In this document: positions 8,262-17,016 of the stretch, piece by piece | Position numbering within the stretch: position 1 is the first letter of the stretch | Layout: every line of letters starts with the position of its first letter | Origin: Pseudomonadota bacterium | GTDB lineage: Bacteria > Pseudomonadota > Alphaproteobacteria > Sphingomonadales > Sphingomonadaceae | NCBI GenBank assembly: GCA_039818985.1 | Contig: JBCBSU010000002.1 | Span: 558,001 to 622,000, forward strand | Length of the DNA stretch: 64,000 bases | Direction: 5' to 3' | Notes under the pieces: generated by a model | Databases searched by the model: none | Told to the model about the DNA's origin: nothing | The model's input: only the letters and a program-made list of their open reading frames with translations | Made by a program: the position numbers and the translations under genes

Positions 8262-11200
8262 ATGACCGACAGCAACGCGCCCGAAAAGCCAAACTATAAA
8301 GACACGGTGTTCCTGCCCAAAACGCCTTTCCCGATGAAGGCGGGATTGGCCAATAAGGAGCCGGGCATTCTTGATCGCTGGCGCGACGAAAAGCTGTATG
8401 AGACGCTGCGCGAGCGGCGCAAGGGACGCGAGACCTTCATCCTGCATGACGGCCCGCCCTATGCCAATGGCGATATCCATATCGGCCATTCCTTGAACAA
8501 GATTCTCAAGGATCTGGTGGTGCGCACCCAGAGCCTGCTCGGCAAGGACGCGCCCTATGTCCCCGGTTGGGATTGCCACGGCCTGCCGATCGAATGGAAG
8601 ATCGAGGAGCAATATCGCAAGAAAAAGCGCAACAAGGATGAGGTGCCCGCCGCTGAATTCCGCGCCGAATGCCGCGATTATGCCGATAAATGGGTCAATG
8701 TGCAGCGTGAGCAGTTTCAGCGCCTCGGCGTGATGGGCCGCTGGGACCAGCCCTATCTCACCATGGACTATGCCGCCGAGGCCGAGATTGTCGCCGAGCT
8801 GCTGAAATTCGCTGAATCGGGTCAATTATATCGCGGCGCCAAGCCGGTAATGTGGTCGCCGGTGGAGAAGACCGCTTTGGCCGAGGCCGAGGTGGAATAT
8901 GAGGATATCTGCTCGACCCAGATCGATGTGGCGTTTGAGATTGTTGAGGCACCGAATGCACCAGAGCTGGTCGGCGCGCATGCAGTGATTTGGACGACGA
9001 CGCCCTGGACGATCCCGGTTAATCAGGCGCTCGCTTATGGTGAGGATATTGAGTATGTGGCCTTCAAGATACTAGGCTCGGTTGCCGCTGAATGGGCAAG
9101 CGAAAGCAGTATGACGGCTCGTCAGCTTAGTGTGCTTTCTGGACAAACGATTCTCGTTTCAGATCAACTGCTTGGTGCCCTTAAAGACCGAGTTTGCGGT
9201 AAGGGTGGTCACCTGGAAGTTGACACTCTTTGGAGAGGCAAAGGCTCCCAACTCGCCGGAGCCGTCGCCAAGCACCCCATGGCGGACATCTTCTCTTCCC
9301 CCCTCCCCGGCGGGGAGGGGGCTCCCAAGGCCGATGGGACAGAACACCCTCACCCAACCCTCTCCCTCAAGGGAGAGGGCTTGAAGAATACCGACTTCTT
9401 CACCAAGCCCCGCCCCTTCCTGCCCGGCGATTTTGTCACCACTGATGCGGGTACCGGCCTTGTCCATATGGCGCCCGATCATGGCGAGGATGACTTTGAT
9501 CTGTGCAAGGCGCATGGCATCAACCCGGTGTTTGCGGTCGATGCCGACGGGCAATATCGCGAGGATTGGGCCTGGCTGCCGCGTTCAGGATCAGTGATCA
9601 ACAAGAAGTTTGTCGCTGCTGACGGGCCGATTTGCTCTGATCTGCGCGAGGCGGGGGCATTGCTCTCGGCTTCGGATGATTTTGCCCATAGCTATCCGCA
9701 TAGCTGGCGCTCCAAGGCGAAGATCATCTATCGCTGCACCCCGCAATGGTTTGTGCCGATGGACCAGCCATTGCCAGACTTCACCACCGCTCGGGCTGAG
9801 CCTGTCGAAGCCCTGTCCTTGGGTGAAGAGGAGAACGGCCCTTCGACAAGCTCAGGGCGAACGGAGTTTGAGCGTGGCCACGCCAAAGGTATCAACCCCA
9901 CGCTCCGCGAAGTGGCACTCGATGAAATCCGCAACAAAATCCGCTTTGTGCCCGAGCGCGGCCAGCGGCGGCTGGAGTCGATGGTGGAGGGTCGCCCCGA
10001 TTGGGTGTTGTCACGCCAGCGCGCCTGGGGCGTGCCGATTGCGCTCTATGTCAATCGCAAGAGTGGCGAGTATCTCAATGACCCGGCGGTGAATGAACGG
10101 ATTATCGACGCGTTCAAACAGGGCGGGGCCGATGCCTGGTTCGATGCCGATCATCAGGCGCTGCTCGGCAATAATTATGATCTCAATGATTATGAGGTCA
10201 TCACCGATATTCTCGACGTCTGGTTCGACAGCGGCTCGACCCACGCCTTTGTGCTTGAAAGCGAACGCTGGCCCGAACTGGACAGCCCGGCGGACCTGTA
10301 CCTCGAAGGGTCTGACCAGCATCGCGGCTGGTTCCAGTCAAGCCTGCTCGAAAGCGGCGGCACAAGAGGCCGCGCGCCCTATAAGGCGCTGCTGACGCAC
10401 GGCATGACGCTCGACAAGAGCGGCAAGAAAATGTCGAAGTCGCTGGGCAATACGCTTGATCCGCAAAAGGTCATCAATGTGCAGGGTGCCGATATTTTGC
10501 GGCTCTGGGCGGCGAGTGTCGATTTTACCGAGGATCACCGCATTGGCGATGAAATCCTCAAAACCGTGTCGGACAGCTATCGCAAGCTGCGCAATACCTT
10601 TCGCTATATGCTGGGCGGCTTGTCGGATTTTGACGAGGCCGAGAAAATGCCCGTCGCCGATATGCCCGAGCTGGAGCGCTATATGCTGCACCGGCTGGCG
10701 GCGCTGGATGCCGAGCTGAAGCAGGCGGTCAATGACTTCGCATTTGGCAAATATGTCCGCGCGCTTTCCGATTTCGCCAATGAGGACCTGTCGGCCTTTT
10801 TCTTCGATATCCGCAAGGATTGCCTCTATTGCGATGTCAATCCAGCGACGGGGACGCAGACCGACAAGCGCCGCGCCTATCGTACTGTGCTCGACATCAT
10901 GTTCCATGCCATGACGCGCTATATCGCGCCGGTTCTGTGCTTTACTGCCGAGGAAGTATGGGGAACGCGCTATCCCGAGAGCGAGAGCGTGCATCTGCTC
11001 GAATGGCCCGAGGTGGACGCGCGCTGGTCCGATGCGGAACTGGCTGGGAAATGGGACAGGTTGCGCGAACAGCGCGAGGCGGTGACCGAGGCGATTGAGC
11101 CGTTACGACAGGAAAAGACCATCCGCTCCAGCCTGGAAGCGGAGATTGTCTTTCCACATGACGAACTCGCCGTATCGCCGGAAGACTTTGCTGAAATCTG

Positions 11201-11345
11201 TATCATCGCCGGCGTTGCTGATGGCAAAGAGCTGTCCGTCAGCAAAACCAGCAACCATAAATGCGGTCGTTGCTGGCGGTTAATCCCCGATGTGGCATTT
11301 GACGGCGGCTTGTGCGACCGCTGCAGCAGCGTGTTGAACGGATAA
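8262..11345 (+). CDS. ileS: Isoleucyl-tRNA synthetase with two in-frame repeat insertions
   Basis: Class I synthetase charging tRNA-Ile. HIGH is at residues 73-76 (DGPPYANGDIHIGHS), KMSKS at 723-727, the editing-domain TTDAGTGLVHMAPDHGEDD is intact, and a C-terminal zinc finger (CGRCWRL...LCDRCSS) is present. At 1027 residues it is longer than the usual 940-970. The excess comes mostly from two insertions encoded by palindromic repeats: about residues 342-378 (reading ...SSPLPGGEG...HPTLSLKGEG...) within the editing domain, and about 510-537 (reading ARAEPVEA...GPSTSSGRTE) where the editing domain rejoins the catalytic core. All frames stay open and every catalytic motif is intact, so the gene looks functional. 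It is followed 7 bases later by lspA. Confidence 0.95.
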   Translation: MTDSNAPEKPNYKDTVFLPKTPFPMKAGLANKEPGILDRWRDEKLYETLRERRKGRETFILHDGPPYANGDIHIGHSLNKILKDLVVRTQSLLGKDAPYVPGWDCHGLPIEWKIEEQYRKKKRNKDEVPAAEFRAECRDYADKWVNVQREQFQRLGVMGRWDQPYLTMDYAAEAEIVAELLKFAESGQLYRGAKPVMWSPVEKTALAEAEVEYEDICSTQIDVAFEIVEAPNAPELVGAHAVIWTTTPWTIPVNQALAYGEDIEYVAFKILGSVAAEWASESSMTARQLSVLSGQTILVSDQLLGALKDRVCGKGGHLEVDTLWRGKGSQLAGAVAKHPMADIFSSPLPGGEGAPKADGTEHPHPTLSLKGEGLKNTDFFTKPRPFLPGDFVTTDAGTGLVHMAPDHGEDDFDLCKAHGINPVFAVDADGQYREDWAWLPRSGSVINKKFVAADGPICSDLREAGALLSASDDFAHSYPHSWRSKAKIIYRCTPQWFVPMDQPLPDFTTARAEPVEALSLGEEENGPSTSSGRTEFERGHAKGINPTLREVALDEIRNKIRFVPERGQRRLESMVEGRPDWVLSRQRAWGVPIALYVNRKSGEYLNDPAVNERIIDAFKQGGADAWFDADHQALLGNNYDLNDYEVITDILDVWFDSGSTHAFVLESERWPELDSPADLYLEGSDQHRGWFQSSLLESGGTRGRAPYKALLTHGMTLDKSGKKMSKSLGNTLDPQKVINVQGADILRLWAASVDFTEDHRIGDEILKTVSDSYRKLRNTFRYMLGGLSDFDEAEKMPVADMPELERYMLHRLAALDAELKQAVNDFAFGKYVRALSDFANEDLSAFFFDIRKDCLYCDVNPATGTQTDKRRAYRTVLDIMFHAMTRYIAPVLCFTAEEVWGTRYPESESVHLLEWPEVDARWSDAELAGKWDRLREQREAVTEAIEPLRQEKTIRSSLEAEIVFPHDELAVSPEDFAEICIIAGVADGKELSVSKTSNHKCGRCWRLIPDVAFDGGLCDRCSSVLNG
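9286..9396 (+). repeat. Palindromic repeat unit inside ileS, type 1
   Basis: Two hairpins are joined by ~36 bases. The first, 9299-9321, has 10-bp arms (CCCCCTCCCC / GGGGAGGGGG) with loop GGC. The second, 9358-9379, has 10-bp arms (CCCTCTCCCT / AGGGAGAGGG). The unit keeps the ileS frame and encodes SPLPGGEG and HPTLSLKGEG, the peptide signature of a widespread proteobacterial repeat. Unit edges are approximate. Confidence 0.8.
9796..9855 (+). repeat. Palindromic repeat unit inside ileS, type 2 (CTGAGC-TGTCGAAG family)
   Basis: CTGAGCCTGTCGAAG (9796-9810) and CTTCGACAAGCTCAG (9841-9855) are inverted copies with one mismatch. Read in the ileS frame they give AEPVEA and PSTSSGRTE. The family also occurs at 5827-5899. 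Confidence 0.85.
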
Positions 11346-11352
11346 GAAGGTC

Positions 11353-11883
11353 ATGGGGCAGGTGGACAGCCAGGAAAAAAGCTATCGGCGGCAGGGGCTG
11401 TTTCTCGCCGCCTTCGTCTTTCTGCTCGACCAGGCGGTGAAATATATGGTCGTCGTGCCGCTGTCGCTGGAATCGCGGCAGAGTGTCGAGATTGTACCGT
11501 TCTTCAACCTGACCTGGGCGGAGAATTACGGCGTCTCCATGGGGTTTTTGACGGCGGAAAGCCCGCTGCAACGCTGGCTGCTGGTGGCGCTGACCGGCCT
11601 GATCGCCATGATCGTGCTGGTGTGGATGTTCCGCGAGACATTGCGCGGCGATATCTGGGCACTGGCGCTGATACTGGGCGGAGCATTGGGGAATATTCTT
11701 GATCGCGCGCGGCTGGGCTATGTCATCGACTATGCCGATCTGCATTTTGGTGATTTCCGCCCGTTTCTGATATTCAATGTCGCGGATGCAGCGATAACCT
11801 TTGGTGTGCTGTTATTGCTTGCCCGGGCGCTGCTGATCGGCGACAAGGCGCGGCAGACATCGACGGGGGAAGCCGCCGAATGA
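11353..11883 (+). CDS. lspA: Lipoprotein signal peptidase (signal peptidase II)
   Basis: A 176-residue inner-membrane aspartic protease that removes signal peptides from prolipoproteins. Four hydrophobic segments are seen. The family blocks are present: FLLDQAVKYMVV near the N-terminus, LGNILDRARLGYVIDYADLHF with the first catalytic Asp, and FLIFNVADAAITFGV with the second. It starts 7 bases after ileS; the ileS-lspA pair is a widely conserved arrangement. The downstream gene encodes a lipoprotein, a plausible substrate. A GGxxAGG-type ribosome-binding site is not obvious, but AAGAAGG precedes the ATG. Confidence 0.95.
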   Translation: MGQVDSQEKSYRRQGLFLAAFVFLLDQAVKYMVVVPLSLESRQSVEIVPFFNLTWAENYGVSMGFLTAESPLQRWLLVALTGLIAMIVLVWMFRETLRGDIWALALILGGALGNILDRARLGYVIDYADLHFGDFRPFLIFNVADAAITFGVLLLLARALLIGDKARQTSTGEAAE

Positions 11884-11926
11884 AACGGGACATGTCCGGG
11901 GGCGGAATATGAATTGGGAGGATGAT

Positions 11927-12349
11927 ATGCACAGCATTGTGCGCAGCGTCGGCAAAGCCGGCTTGGTGATCGGCCTGGCTATGGGCGTGACCGCCTGCGG
12001 CTCAACCAGCATTTTTGATCGTGACCGGCCTGATGAATTTGCGGTGTCACGCCAGGCGCCGCTGGTCATCCCGCCCGATTTCGCCCTGCAGCCGCCGCGT
12101 CCCGGTGTTGCGCGTCCGCAGCAGAGCAGCGCGAGCGAGCAGGCGCTTGAAGCGCTGTTTGGCGGACCACAGGCCCGCAGCGCCACCGAACGGGCCACAA
12201 TCGAACGTGCCGGCGCTGCCGATCCAGCGATCCGTTCCACCGTCGCCGATCCCGATACGGACACGGTCGACAAGGGCACAGTGGTGCGTGATATCATTGC
12301 CGCGCCTGAAGGCGATGGCCGCGAGGCACAGAGCAGCATCCCGCAATAG
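11927..12349 (+). CDS. DUF3035 lipoprotein (BamF-like)
   Basis: A 140-residue lipoprotein. The start at 11927 is preferred over the ATG 18 bases upstream because GGGAGGA sits 5 bases ahead and the resulting N-terminus is a clean lipoprotein signal (hydrophobic VGKAGLVIGLAMGVTA then Cys, lipobox GVTAC). The mature part has RPDEFAVSRQAPLVIPPDFALQPP, the core of DUF3035. In Caulobacter a member (BamF) belongs to the outer-membrane beta-barrel assembly complex; the same role here is inferred. It sits in the ileS-lspA transcript direction, 43 bases after lspA. Confidence 0.8.
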   Translation: MHSIVRSVGKAGLVIGLAMGVTACGSTSIFDRDRPDEFAVSRQAPLVIPPDFALQPPRPGVARPQQSSASEQALEALFGGPQARSATERATIERAGAADPAIRSTVADPDTDTVDKGTVVRDIIAAPEGDGREAQSSIPQ

Positions 12350-12374
12350 GCAGCTCAGACAATTATTCTTGCGA

Positions 12375-12710
12375 TCAGGAGGCGGGTGATGCGTCTGCAC
12401 GTGGCAGATGTGTATCTCCCCATTGGGTAATTTCGGCATAGACCGGGGCCAGCGCGCGCCCGGCTTCGGTGAGGCGGTAATGGGCGCGCTTGCCGCCCGG
12501 TGGGTCGCGCTGCAATAGCCCGGCCTGGCACAGCATGGCCAGCCTGTCGGTGAGCACCGCGCGTGAGATATCGAGTCGTGCCATCCACCCTTCAAATCGT
12601 TCCTCGCCGAGCAGCGCATCGCGCAGGATCAGCATAGCCCAGCGGTCGCCCAGCACCCGTGAGGCGCGGCCGATCGGGCAGGGTGAGCGCGAGGCGCGAT
12701 ATTCAGGCAC
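12375..12710 (-). CDS. HxlR family winged-helix transcriptional regulator
   Basis: A 111-residue protein covering the whole HxlR domain: CPIGRASRVLGDRWAMLILRDALLGEERFEGW, then LDISRAVLTDRLAMLCQAGLLQR as the recognition helix region and YRLTEAGRALAPV as the wing and dimer helix. HxlR proteins often respond to electrophiles or redox through a cysteine; a Cys is present at the conserved N-terminal position (PCPIG). It is divergent from the PaaI-type thioesterase gene 96 bases away, which is the most likely target. Confidence 0.85.
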   Translation of the reverse strand: MPEYRASRSPCPIGRASRVLGDRWAMLILRDALLGEERFEGWMARLDISRAVLTDRLAMLCQAGLLQRDPPGGKRAHYRLTEAGRALAPVYAEITQWGDTHLPRADASPAS

Positions 12711-12806
12711 AAGAGGCTCTTTTATCGATCATCAAAGATAAATGGCTTGAGCCAAGAGATAAGGCAAGGCAATAAGTCTTTATTACAGACTTAAAAGGAG
12801 TGTATC

Positions 12807-13256
12807 ATGTCCGATTCCCCGGTTCGCCGCCGATTTGCCAATAATGACGAAGCCGTAGCGTATATGAAGAAAGTTGCAGTGCAGGGGTCGGGCTTTTCGC
12901 GTCATCTGGGCGTTGAACCGATTCGCTGTTGGCAGGGTGAATCCGAACTGGTGCTGACGGTTCGGGAGGATATGACCCAGCATCACGGCTTCGCGCATGG
13001 CGCGATTGTCGGGTTGATGGCGGACAATGCCTGTGCCTGGGCCGGGGCATCGTTGACCGGCGATGTGGTCACCGGTGGCTATACCATCAATTTTCTCAAT
13101 CCGGCCATTGGCAGCCATTTGCGCGCCAAAGGGCAGGTAGTGAAAGCAGGCAGGCGGCAGTTGATTGTGCGGGCCGACGTCTGGGCCGAAGCGGACGGCA
13201 AGGAACCAAGCCATGTTGCCGCAGCGCAGGCGACAATCATACCGACGGGGCAATAG
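12807..13256 (+). CDS. PaaI-family hotdog thioesterase
   Basis: A 149-residue single hotdog domain. The signature MTQHHGFAHGAIVGLMADNACAWAG contains the conserved HG(x)AHGA turn and the Asp that acts in acyl-CoA hydrolysis in this family, followed by VTGGYTINFLNPAIG. Substrate is unknown; relatives hydrolyse phenylacetyl- or medium acyl-CoA. An AAAAGGAG ribosome-binding site lies 8 bases upstream. Regulation by the divergent HxlR protein is inferred from position only. Confidence 0.85.
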   Translation: MSDSPVRRRFANNDEAVAYMKKVAVQGSGFSRHLGVEPIRCWQGESELVLTVREDMTQHHGFAHGAIVGLMADNACAWAGASLTGDVVTGGYTINFLNPAIGSHLRAKGQVVKAGRRQLIVRADVWAEADGKEPSHVAAAQATIIPTGQ

Positions 13257-13258
13257 CT

Positions 13259-14056
13259 TCAGCGTGGCAGAGACTGTACCGGACGGATGGCTTCGCGTGC
13301 ATAGCTGCCATCGCTCTGGCGCACATAGCGTGAGACAATACGGAACCAGGGTCGCGCCTTTTTCTGACTGATCTTCCAGTCTCGGGTAGAGTTATAGCCG
13401 ACATTGAAGCCCCGGCGCGTGGGGTCGGCGAAATTCTGGCGGCTATAGCCGTCGACAGACAGCCCGAATCCTGATGACTTGCCCTGCGACAGGCTGAGTT
13501 TCATGTTGTAATTTCCGCGCACGACATAGACCGCGCGCCGGTTGTTGAACTGCCGCTGGCAGGACGGTTCGGTAATTTTCTGGTCCAGCGCGAACTCGCT
13601 GATCTGGGTGACTGAAATGTCATCGAAGCTGTAGCTCATCGCCTTCTTTTTCTGGATGCGGAATCCGAAAAAACCGCCAATGCGCGCGAGAAATCCCGGC
13701 GCACCGGCCCCACCACCAAGGTTGAAGCCGCCCGTGCTGTTGCCCGAGGGGAAAGGTGAGCTCTCCACCGTAATGACGTCTTCCGTGGCGAAGCGGCAAC
13801 GCCCGATAATGTTCAGCGAGGAATAGGCGCCGCGATTGCTTGGCGCCAATATGGTGCCATATTCGATGCCGCCAAAACTCGAATTATATTCGACGACAAA
13901 ATTTTCCGAGTCGATGCCCTGAGTCAATTCATCGGCTATGGACAGCATGGTCTGCTGCCAGCCGTTGAGCCGCTTGGCGACGCCGCGCTGGGCCTGTGCC
14001 GGCACCGATACCAGCAGCATACCGGCAACGGTGCCGGCTGCGATCACAATTCTCAT
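13259..14056 (-). CDS. Exported protein of unknown function
   Basis: A 265-residue protein from the ATG at 14056, chosen over the upstream in-frame start because GGGGGAGGG precedes it and the N-terminus becomes a signal peptide (RIVIAAGTVAGMLLVSVPAQA, cleavage before QRG). The mature protein is rich in Gly, Ser and aromatic residues with a glycine patch (STGGFNLGGGAGAPGF) in the middle and two cysteines (in IGRCRF and EPSCQRQF) that could form a periplasmic disulfide. I recognise no domain. It follows dxs by 49 bases on the same strand, so it may share the transcript. Function not assigned. Confidence 0.7.
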   Translation of the reverse strand: MRIVIAAGTVAGMLLVSVPAQAQRGVAKRLNGWQQTMLSIADELTQGIDSENFVVEYNSSFGGIEYGTILAPSNRGAYSSLNIIGRCRFATEDVITVESSPFPSGNSTGGFNLGGGAGAPGFLARIGGFFGFRIQKKKAMSYSFDDISVTQISEFALDQKITEPSCQRQFNNRRAVYVVRGNYNMKLSLSQGKSSGFGLSVDGYSRQNFADPTRRGFNVGYNSTRDWKISQKKARPWFRIVSRYVRQSDGSYAREAIRPVQSLPR

Positions 14057-14105
14057 AATGCCCTCCCCCTTATGCATGGAAGGGTCTCAAAAAAGCGTTG
14101 TCAGA

Positions 14106-16091
14106 TCAAGCCTGAGCCCCGGCACAGGCATCATCGATATCGGCTTCCTCCACGCCTGCACTGTTATGGCGCAGCGCCTTGAGCACTGTCTCGACCATAT
14201 GCTCGGCGTTGAGTCCGGCCTCATCATATTGCTTGTCCGGTGAATCCTGGTCCTGGAATGTGTCCGGCAGCCGCATGGTGCGCAGCTTGAGCCCGGCATC
14301 GATCAGCCCGGCATCCGAAGCCATGGTGAGCACATGCGCACCGAGACCGCCAACGGCTGCTTCTTCCACGGTGATGCAGACATCGTGACCGGTCAGCATC
14401 CTGGTGATCAGCTCTTCATCGAGCGGCTTGGCAAAGCGCAGATCGGCGACGCTGGTGGAGAGGCCTTTGGCATCGAGTGTATCGGCGGCCTTAAGCGCTT
14501 CGGAGAGGCGCGCGCCGAGCGACAATATCGCCACTTTCTTGCCCTCGCGAACGATGCGACCCTTGCCGATTTCCAGTTTTTCCGGGACCTTGGGCAGCGG
14601 AACGCCGGTACCAGCACCGCGCGGGTAGCGGAAGGCGATGGGGCCGTCATCATATTCGGCCGCAGTATAGGTCATATGCACCAGCTCGGCCTCGTCGCTC
14701 GGGGCCATTACCACCATATTGGGCAGGGTGGCGAGATAGGTGATATCGAACGAACCGGCATGGGTGCAACCATCGGCCCCGACCAGCCCGGCGCGGTCAA
14801 TGGCAAAGCGTACAGGCAGGTTCTGGATCGCCACATCATGCACCACCTGGTCATAGGCACGCTGCAGGAAGGTCGAATAAATGGCAGCAAATGGCTTCAT
14901 GCCCTGCGCCGCCAGACCGGCGGCAAAGGTCACGCCATGTTGCTCGGCAATGCCGACATCAAAGGCGCGATCAGGATGCGCCTTGGCAAATTTGTCGACG
15001 CCGGTTCCCGAAGGCATGGCGGCAGTGATGGCACAGATTTTCGGGTCGCTCTCGGCCAGCCTGGCCAGCGTCTCGCCGAAGACATTCTGATAGGCTGGTG
15101 GTCCACCACCTTTGCCCTTGTCCTGTTTGCCGGTGATGACGTCGAATTTGGCAACGCCATGATATTTGTCCGCCGATTCTTCGGCCGGAGCATAGCCCTT
15201 GCCCTTTTGCGTTACCACATGGATCAGGATCGGGCCTTCTTCGGCATCACGGACATTTTCGAGCACCGGGATCAGATGGTCGAGATTATGACCGTCAATC
15301 GGACCGACATAGTAAAAGCCGAGCTCCTCGAACAAGGTGCCGCCGGTGACCATGCCGCGCGTATGGCTTTCGGCCTTGGCGAGGCCCTTGTGAACCCGGC
15401 GCGAGATTTTCGAGGTCATCTTGCTGGCGAGCGAGCGCAGGCCCAGATATTCGCTGCTCGAGATCAGCCGGGCCAGATAGCCGGAAAGGCCACCTACGGG
15501 CGGTGCAATCGACATGTCATTGTCGTTGAGGATAACCACCAGGCGATTGCCTGCAGACTCGGCATTGTTCATCGCTTCATAGGCCATGCCGGCGGACATG
15601 GCACCATCGCCGATCACGGCAATGGCCTTGCCAGGCTGGTTGGCCATTTTGTTGGCGGTGGCGAAACCGAGCGCGGCGCTGATAGAGGTCGAGCTATGCG
15701 CTGCACCGAACGGATCATATTCGCTCTCGGTGCGCTTGGTAAAGCCGGACAGGCCGCCACCCTTGCGCAGGGTACGGATACGGTCACGCCGACCGGTGAT
15801 GATCTTGTGCGGATAACATTGATGGCCGACATCCCAGACCAGTCGGTCGCGCGGCGTGTTGAAGACATAGTGGATGGCTGCGGTGAGCTCGACGACGCCG
15901 AGTCCGGCACCGAGATGCCCGCCGGTAACAGAGACCGCCGAGATGACCTCGCTGCGTAATTCATCGCAGAACTGGCGCAGCTGTTCCGGCTTGAGCCGGC
16001 GCAAATCCTCTGGATAGGTGACCTGGTCCAGCAGCGGAGTTTCGGCAAGAACGCCAGTCGGATTCGGGGTCACATTACTTTCGATCGTCAT
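14106..16091 (-). CDS. dxs: 1-deoxy-D-xylulose-5-phosphate synthase
   Basis: Thiamine-diphosphate enzyme condensing pyruvate and glyceraldehyde-3-phosphate, first step of the MEP isoprenoid pathway. The 661-residue frame shows [22 protein letters not shown], the ThDP-binding [16 protein letters not shown], and [16 protein letters not shown] with the catalytic Glu. C-terminal transketolase domain follows. The ATG at 16091 is chosen because homology begins soon after it ([16 protein letters not shown]); the frame is open 31 codons further upstream with no better ribosome-binding site. Product feeds carotenoid, quinone and hopanoid synthesis. Confidence 0.94.
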   Translation of the reverse strand: MTIESNVTPNPTGVLAETPLLDQVTYPEDLRRLKPEQLRQFCDELRSEVISAVSVTGGHLGAGLGVVELTAAIHYVFNTPRDRLVWDVGHQCYPHKIITGRRDRIRTLRKGGGLSGFTKRTESEYDPFGAAHSSTSISAALGFATANKMANQPGKAIAVIGDGAMSAGMAYEAMNNAESAGNRLVVILNDNDMSIAPPVGGLSGYLARLISSSEYLGLRSLASKMTSKISRRVHKGLAKAESHTRGMVTGGTLFEELGFYYVGPIDGHNLDHLIPVLENVRDAEEGPILIHVVTQKGKGYAPAEESADKYHGVAKFDVITGKQDKGKGGGPPAYQNVFGETLARLAESDPKICAITAAMPSGTGVDKFAKAHPDRAFDVGIAEQHGVTFAAGLAAQGMKPFAAIYSTFLQRAYDQVVHDVAIQNLPVRFAIDRAGLVGADGCTHAGSFDITYLATLPNMVVMAPSDEAELVHMTYTAAEYDDGPIAFRYPRGAGTGVPLPKVPEKLEIGKGRIVREGKKVAILSLGARLSEALKAADTLDAKGLSTSVADLRFAKPLDEELITRMLTGHDVCITVEEAAVGGLGAHVLTMASDAGLIDAGLKLRTMRLPDTFQDQDSPDKQYDEAGLNAEHMVETVLKALRHNSAGVEEADIDDACAGAQA

Positions 16092-16256
16092 ATGTTCGGA
16101 TACACTTTCCGCCAGTTTCTCTCGGTTTTCGTGTCTATGCTTAGCGCGTTCATGCATGAATGTCGAACCCCAAGCCGACACCATGGCGCTACTCGACCTG
16201 TTCGTCTAGGCACTTGATAGCGCTGGAATATTCCTGTGATTGCCGGGTGCTGGGGC

Positions 16257-16748
16257 CTAACGGCACTTGCTGCAGCGACCGCGTACCTCGATTACCGGGC
16301 GGATATCCGCGAATCCCGCGTCGCTCGCCGCACCACGCACATGCGCGGCGACCTCGTCATCATCGAGGTGGACCACCGACTTGCAGATATCACAGACCAT
16401 GAAGATGCAGTCGTGCAGACAATCGGGATGGCTGTTGGCGATATAGGCGTTGACGCTCTCCACCCGGCGGGCGAGATTGGTCTCCACAAAAAGGTCGAGG
16501 ATGCGATAGACGCTATTGGGCGCAGCGCGTTTGCCGCGGCGCTGGCTCACCGCATCGGCAATGTCATAAGCGGAAGCGGGCTTGTCTATGGCCGCGAGTG
16601 CAGCAAAAACGGTGGCGCGCATCTCGGTCCAGCGCTCCCCCGATTCTTCCAGCCTGCGTTGCGCCGCTATCGCCAGATCAGCACCGTGATGCTCGCGGTG
16701 ATCATGCGCCGCTTGGTGATCGCTTGTTTCTGAAGCAGTCTCTGTCAT
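16257..16748 (-). CDS. zur: Fur family repressor, Zur-like
   Basis: A 163-residue metalloregulator. The winged helix spans about residues 30-100 (WTEMRATVFAALAAIDKPASAYDIADAV, then APNSVYRILDLFVETNLARRVES). The structural zinc site is seen as CDIC and CSKC near the C-terminus. An N-terminal His-rich stretch (DHQAAHDHREHHG) is unusual and could bind metal. The order of motifs and the FVETNLARRVES block favour Zur (zinc uptake repressor) over Fur, but this is a judgement from memory. No zinc transporter is in the window; a candidate dyad site lies at 56204. Confidence 0.8.
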   Translation of the reverse strand: MTETASETSDHQAAHDHREHHGADLAIAAQRRLEESGERWTEMRATVFAALAAIDKPASAYDIADAVSQRRGKRAAPNSVYRILDLFVETNLARRVESVNAYIANSHPDCLHDCIFMVCDICKSVVHLDDDEVAAHVRGAASDAGFADIRPVIEVRGRCSKCR

Positions 16749-16865
16749 GCCCCTGATATAGGCGGTTTGCGCATGAGCGGCAACAATCTCGCATGCGCTG
16801 TCTGTGTCGCAGGCGTCTGTCAGTCTATTGCTGGGCTATGCGATGCGTCAGCCAAGGAGGAATGC

Positions 16866-16982
16866 ATGACACCCAGACAGGTGGTTGAGGAATGGATCGA
16901 CCCTCTGGGCCTGCGTGGCTGCGGCTTTTTCACTGTGCGTGAGGCAGGATCGCTTTTCAGCGAGGCTATTGGGATTGGCTGA
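16866..16982 (+). CDS. Possible 38-residue small protein
   Basis: A short frame (MTPRQVVEEWIDPLGLRGCG... to IGIG) with an unusually good ribosome-binding site, AAGGAGG at 16854-16860, five bases before the ATG. No homologue is recognised. The first eleven residues resemble the start of SnoaL/NTF2-like proteins, so it may be the head of a decayed gene instead. It lies between the Zur-like gene and msrA. Confidence 0.3.
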   Translation: MTPRQVVEEWIDPLGLRGCGFFTVREAGSLFSEAIGIG

Positions 16983-17016
16983 CCTTCTTGAAGATGCATG
17001 GCCTGCCCATAGAGAC

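Noticed and set aside
14334-15959. Long plus-strand frame (541 codons) opposite dxs, and similar long antisense frames opposite fadJ, mutS, metK and phhA.
   Set aside because: High-GC shadow frames of well-identified genes; no ribosome-binding sites or family motifs.
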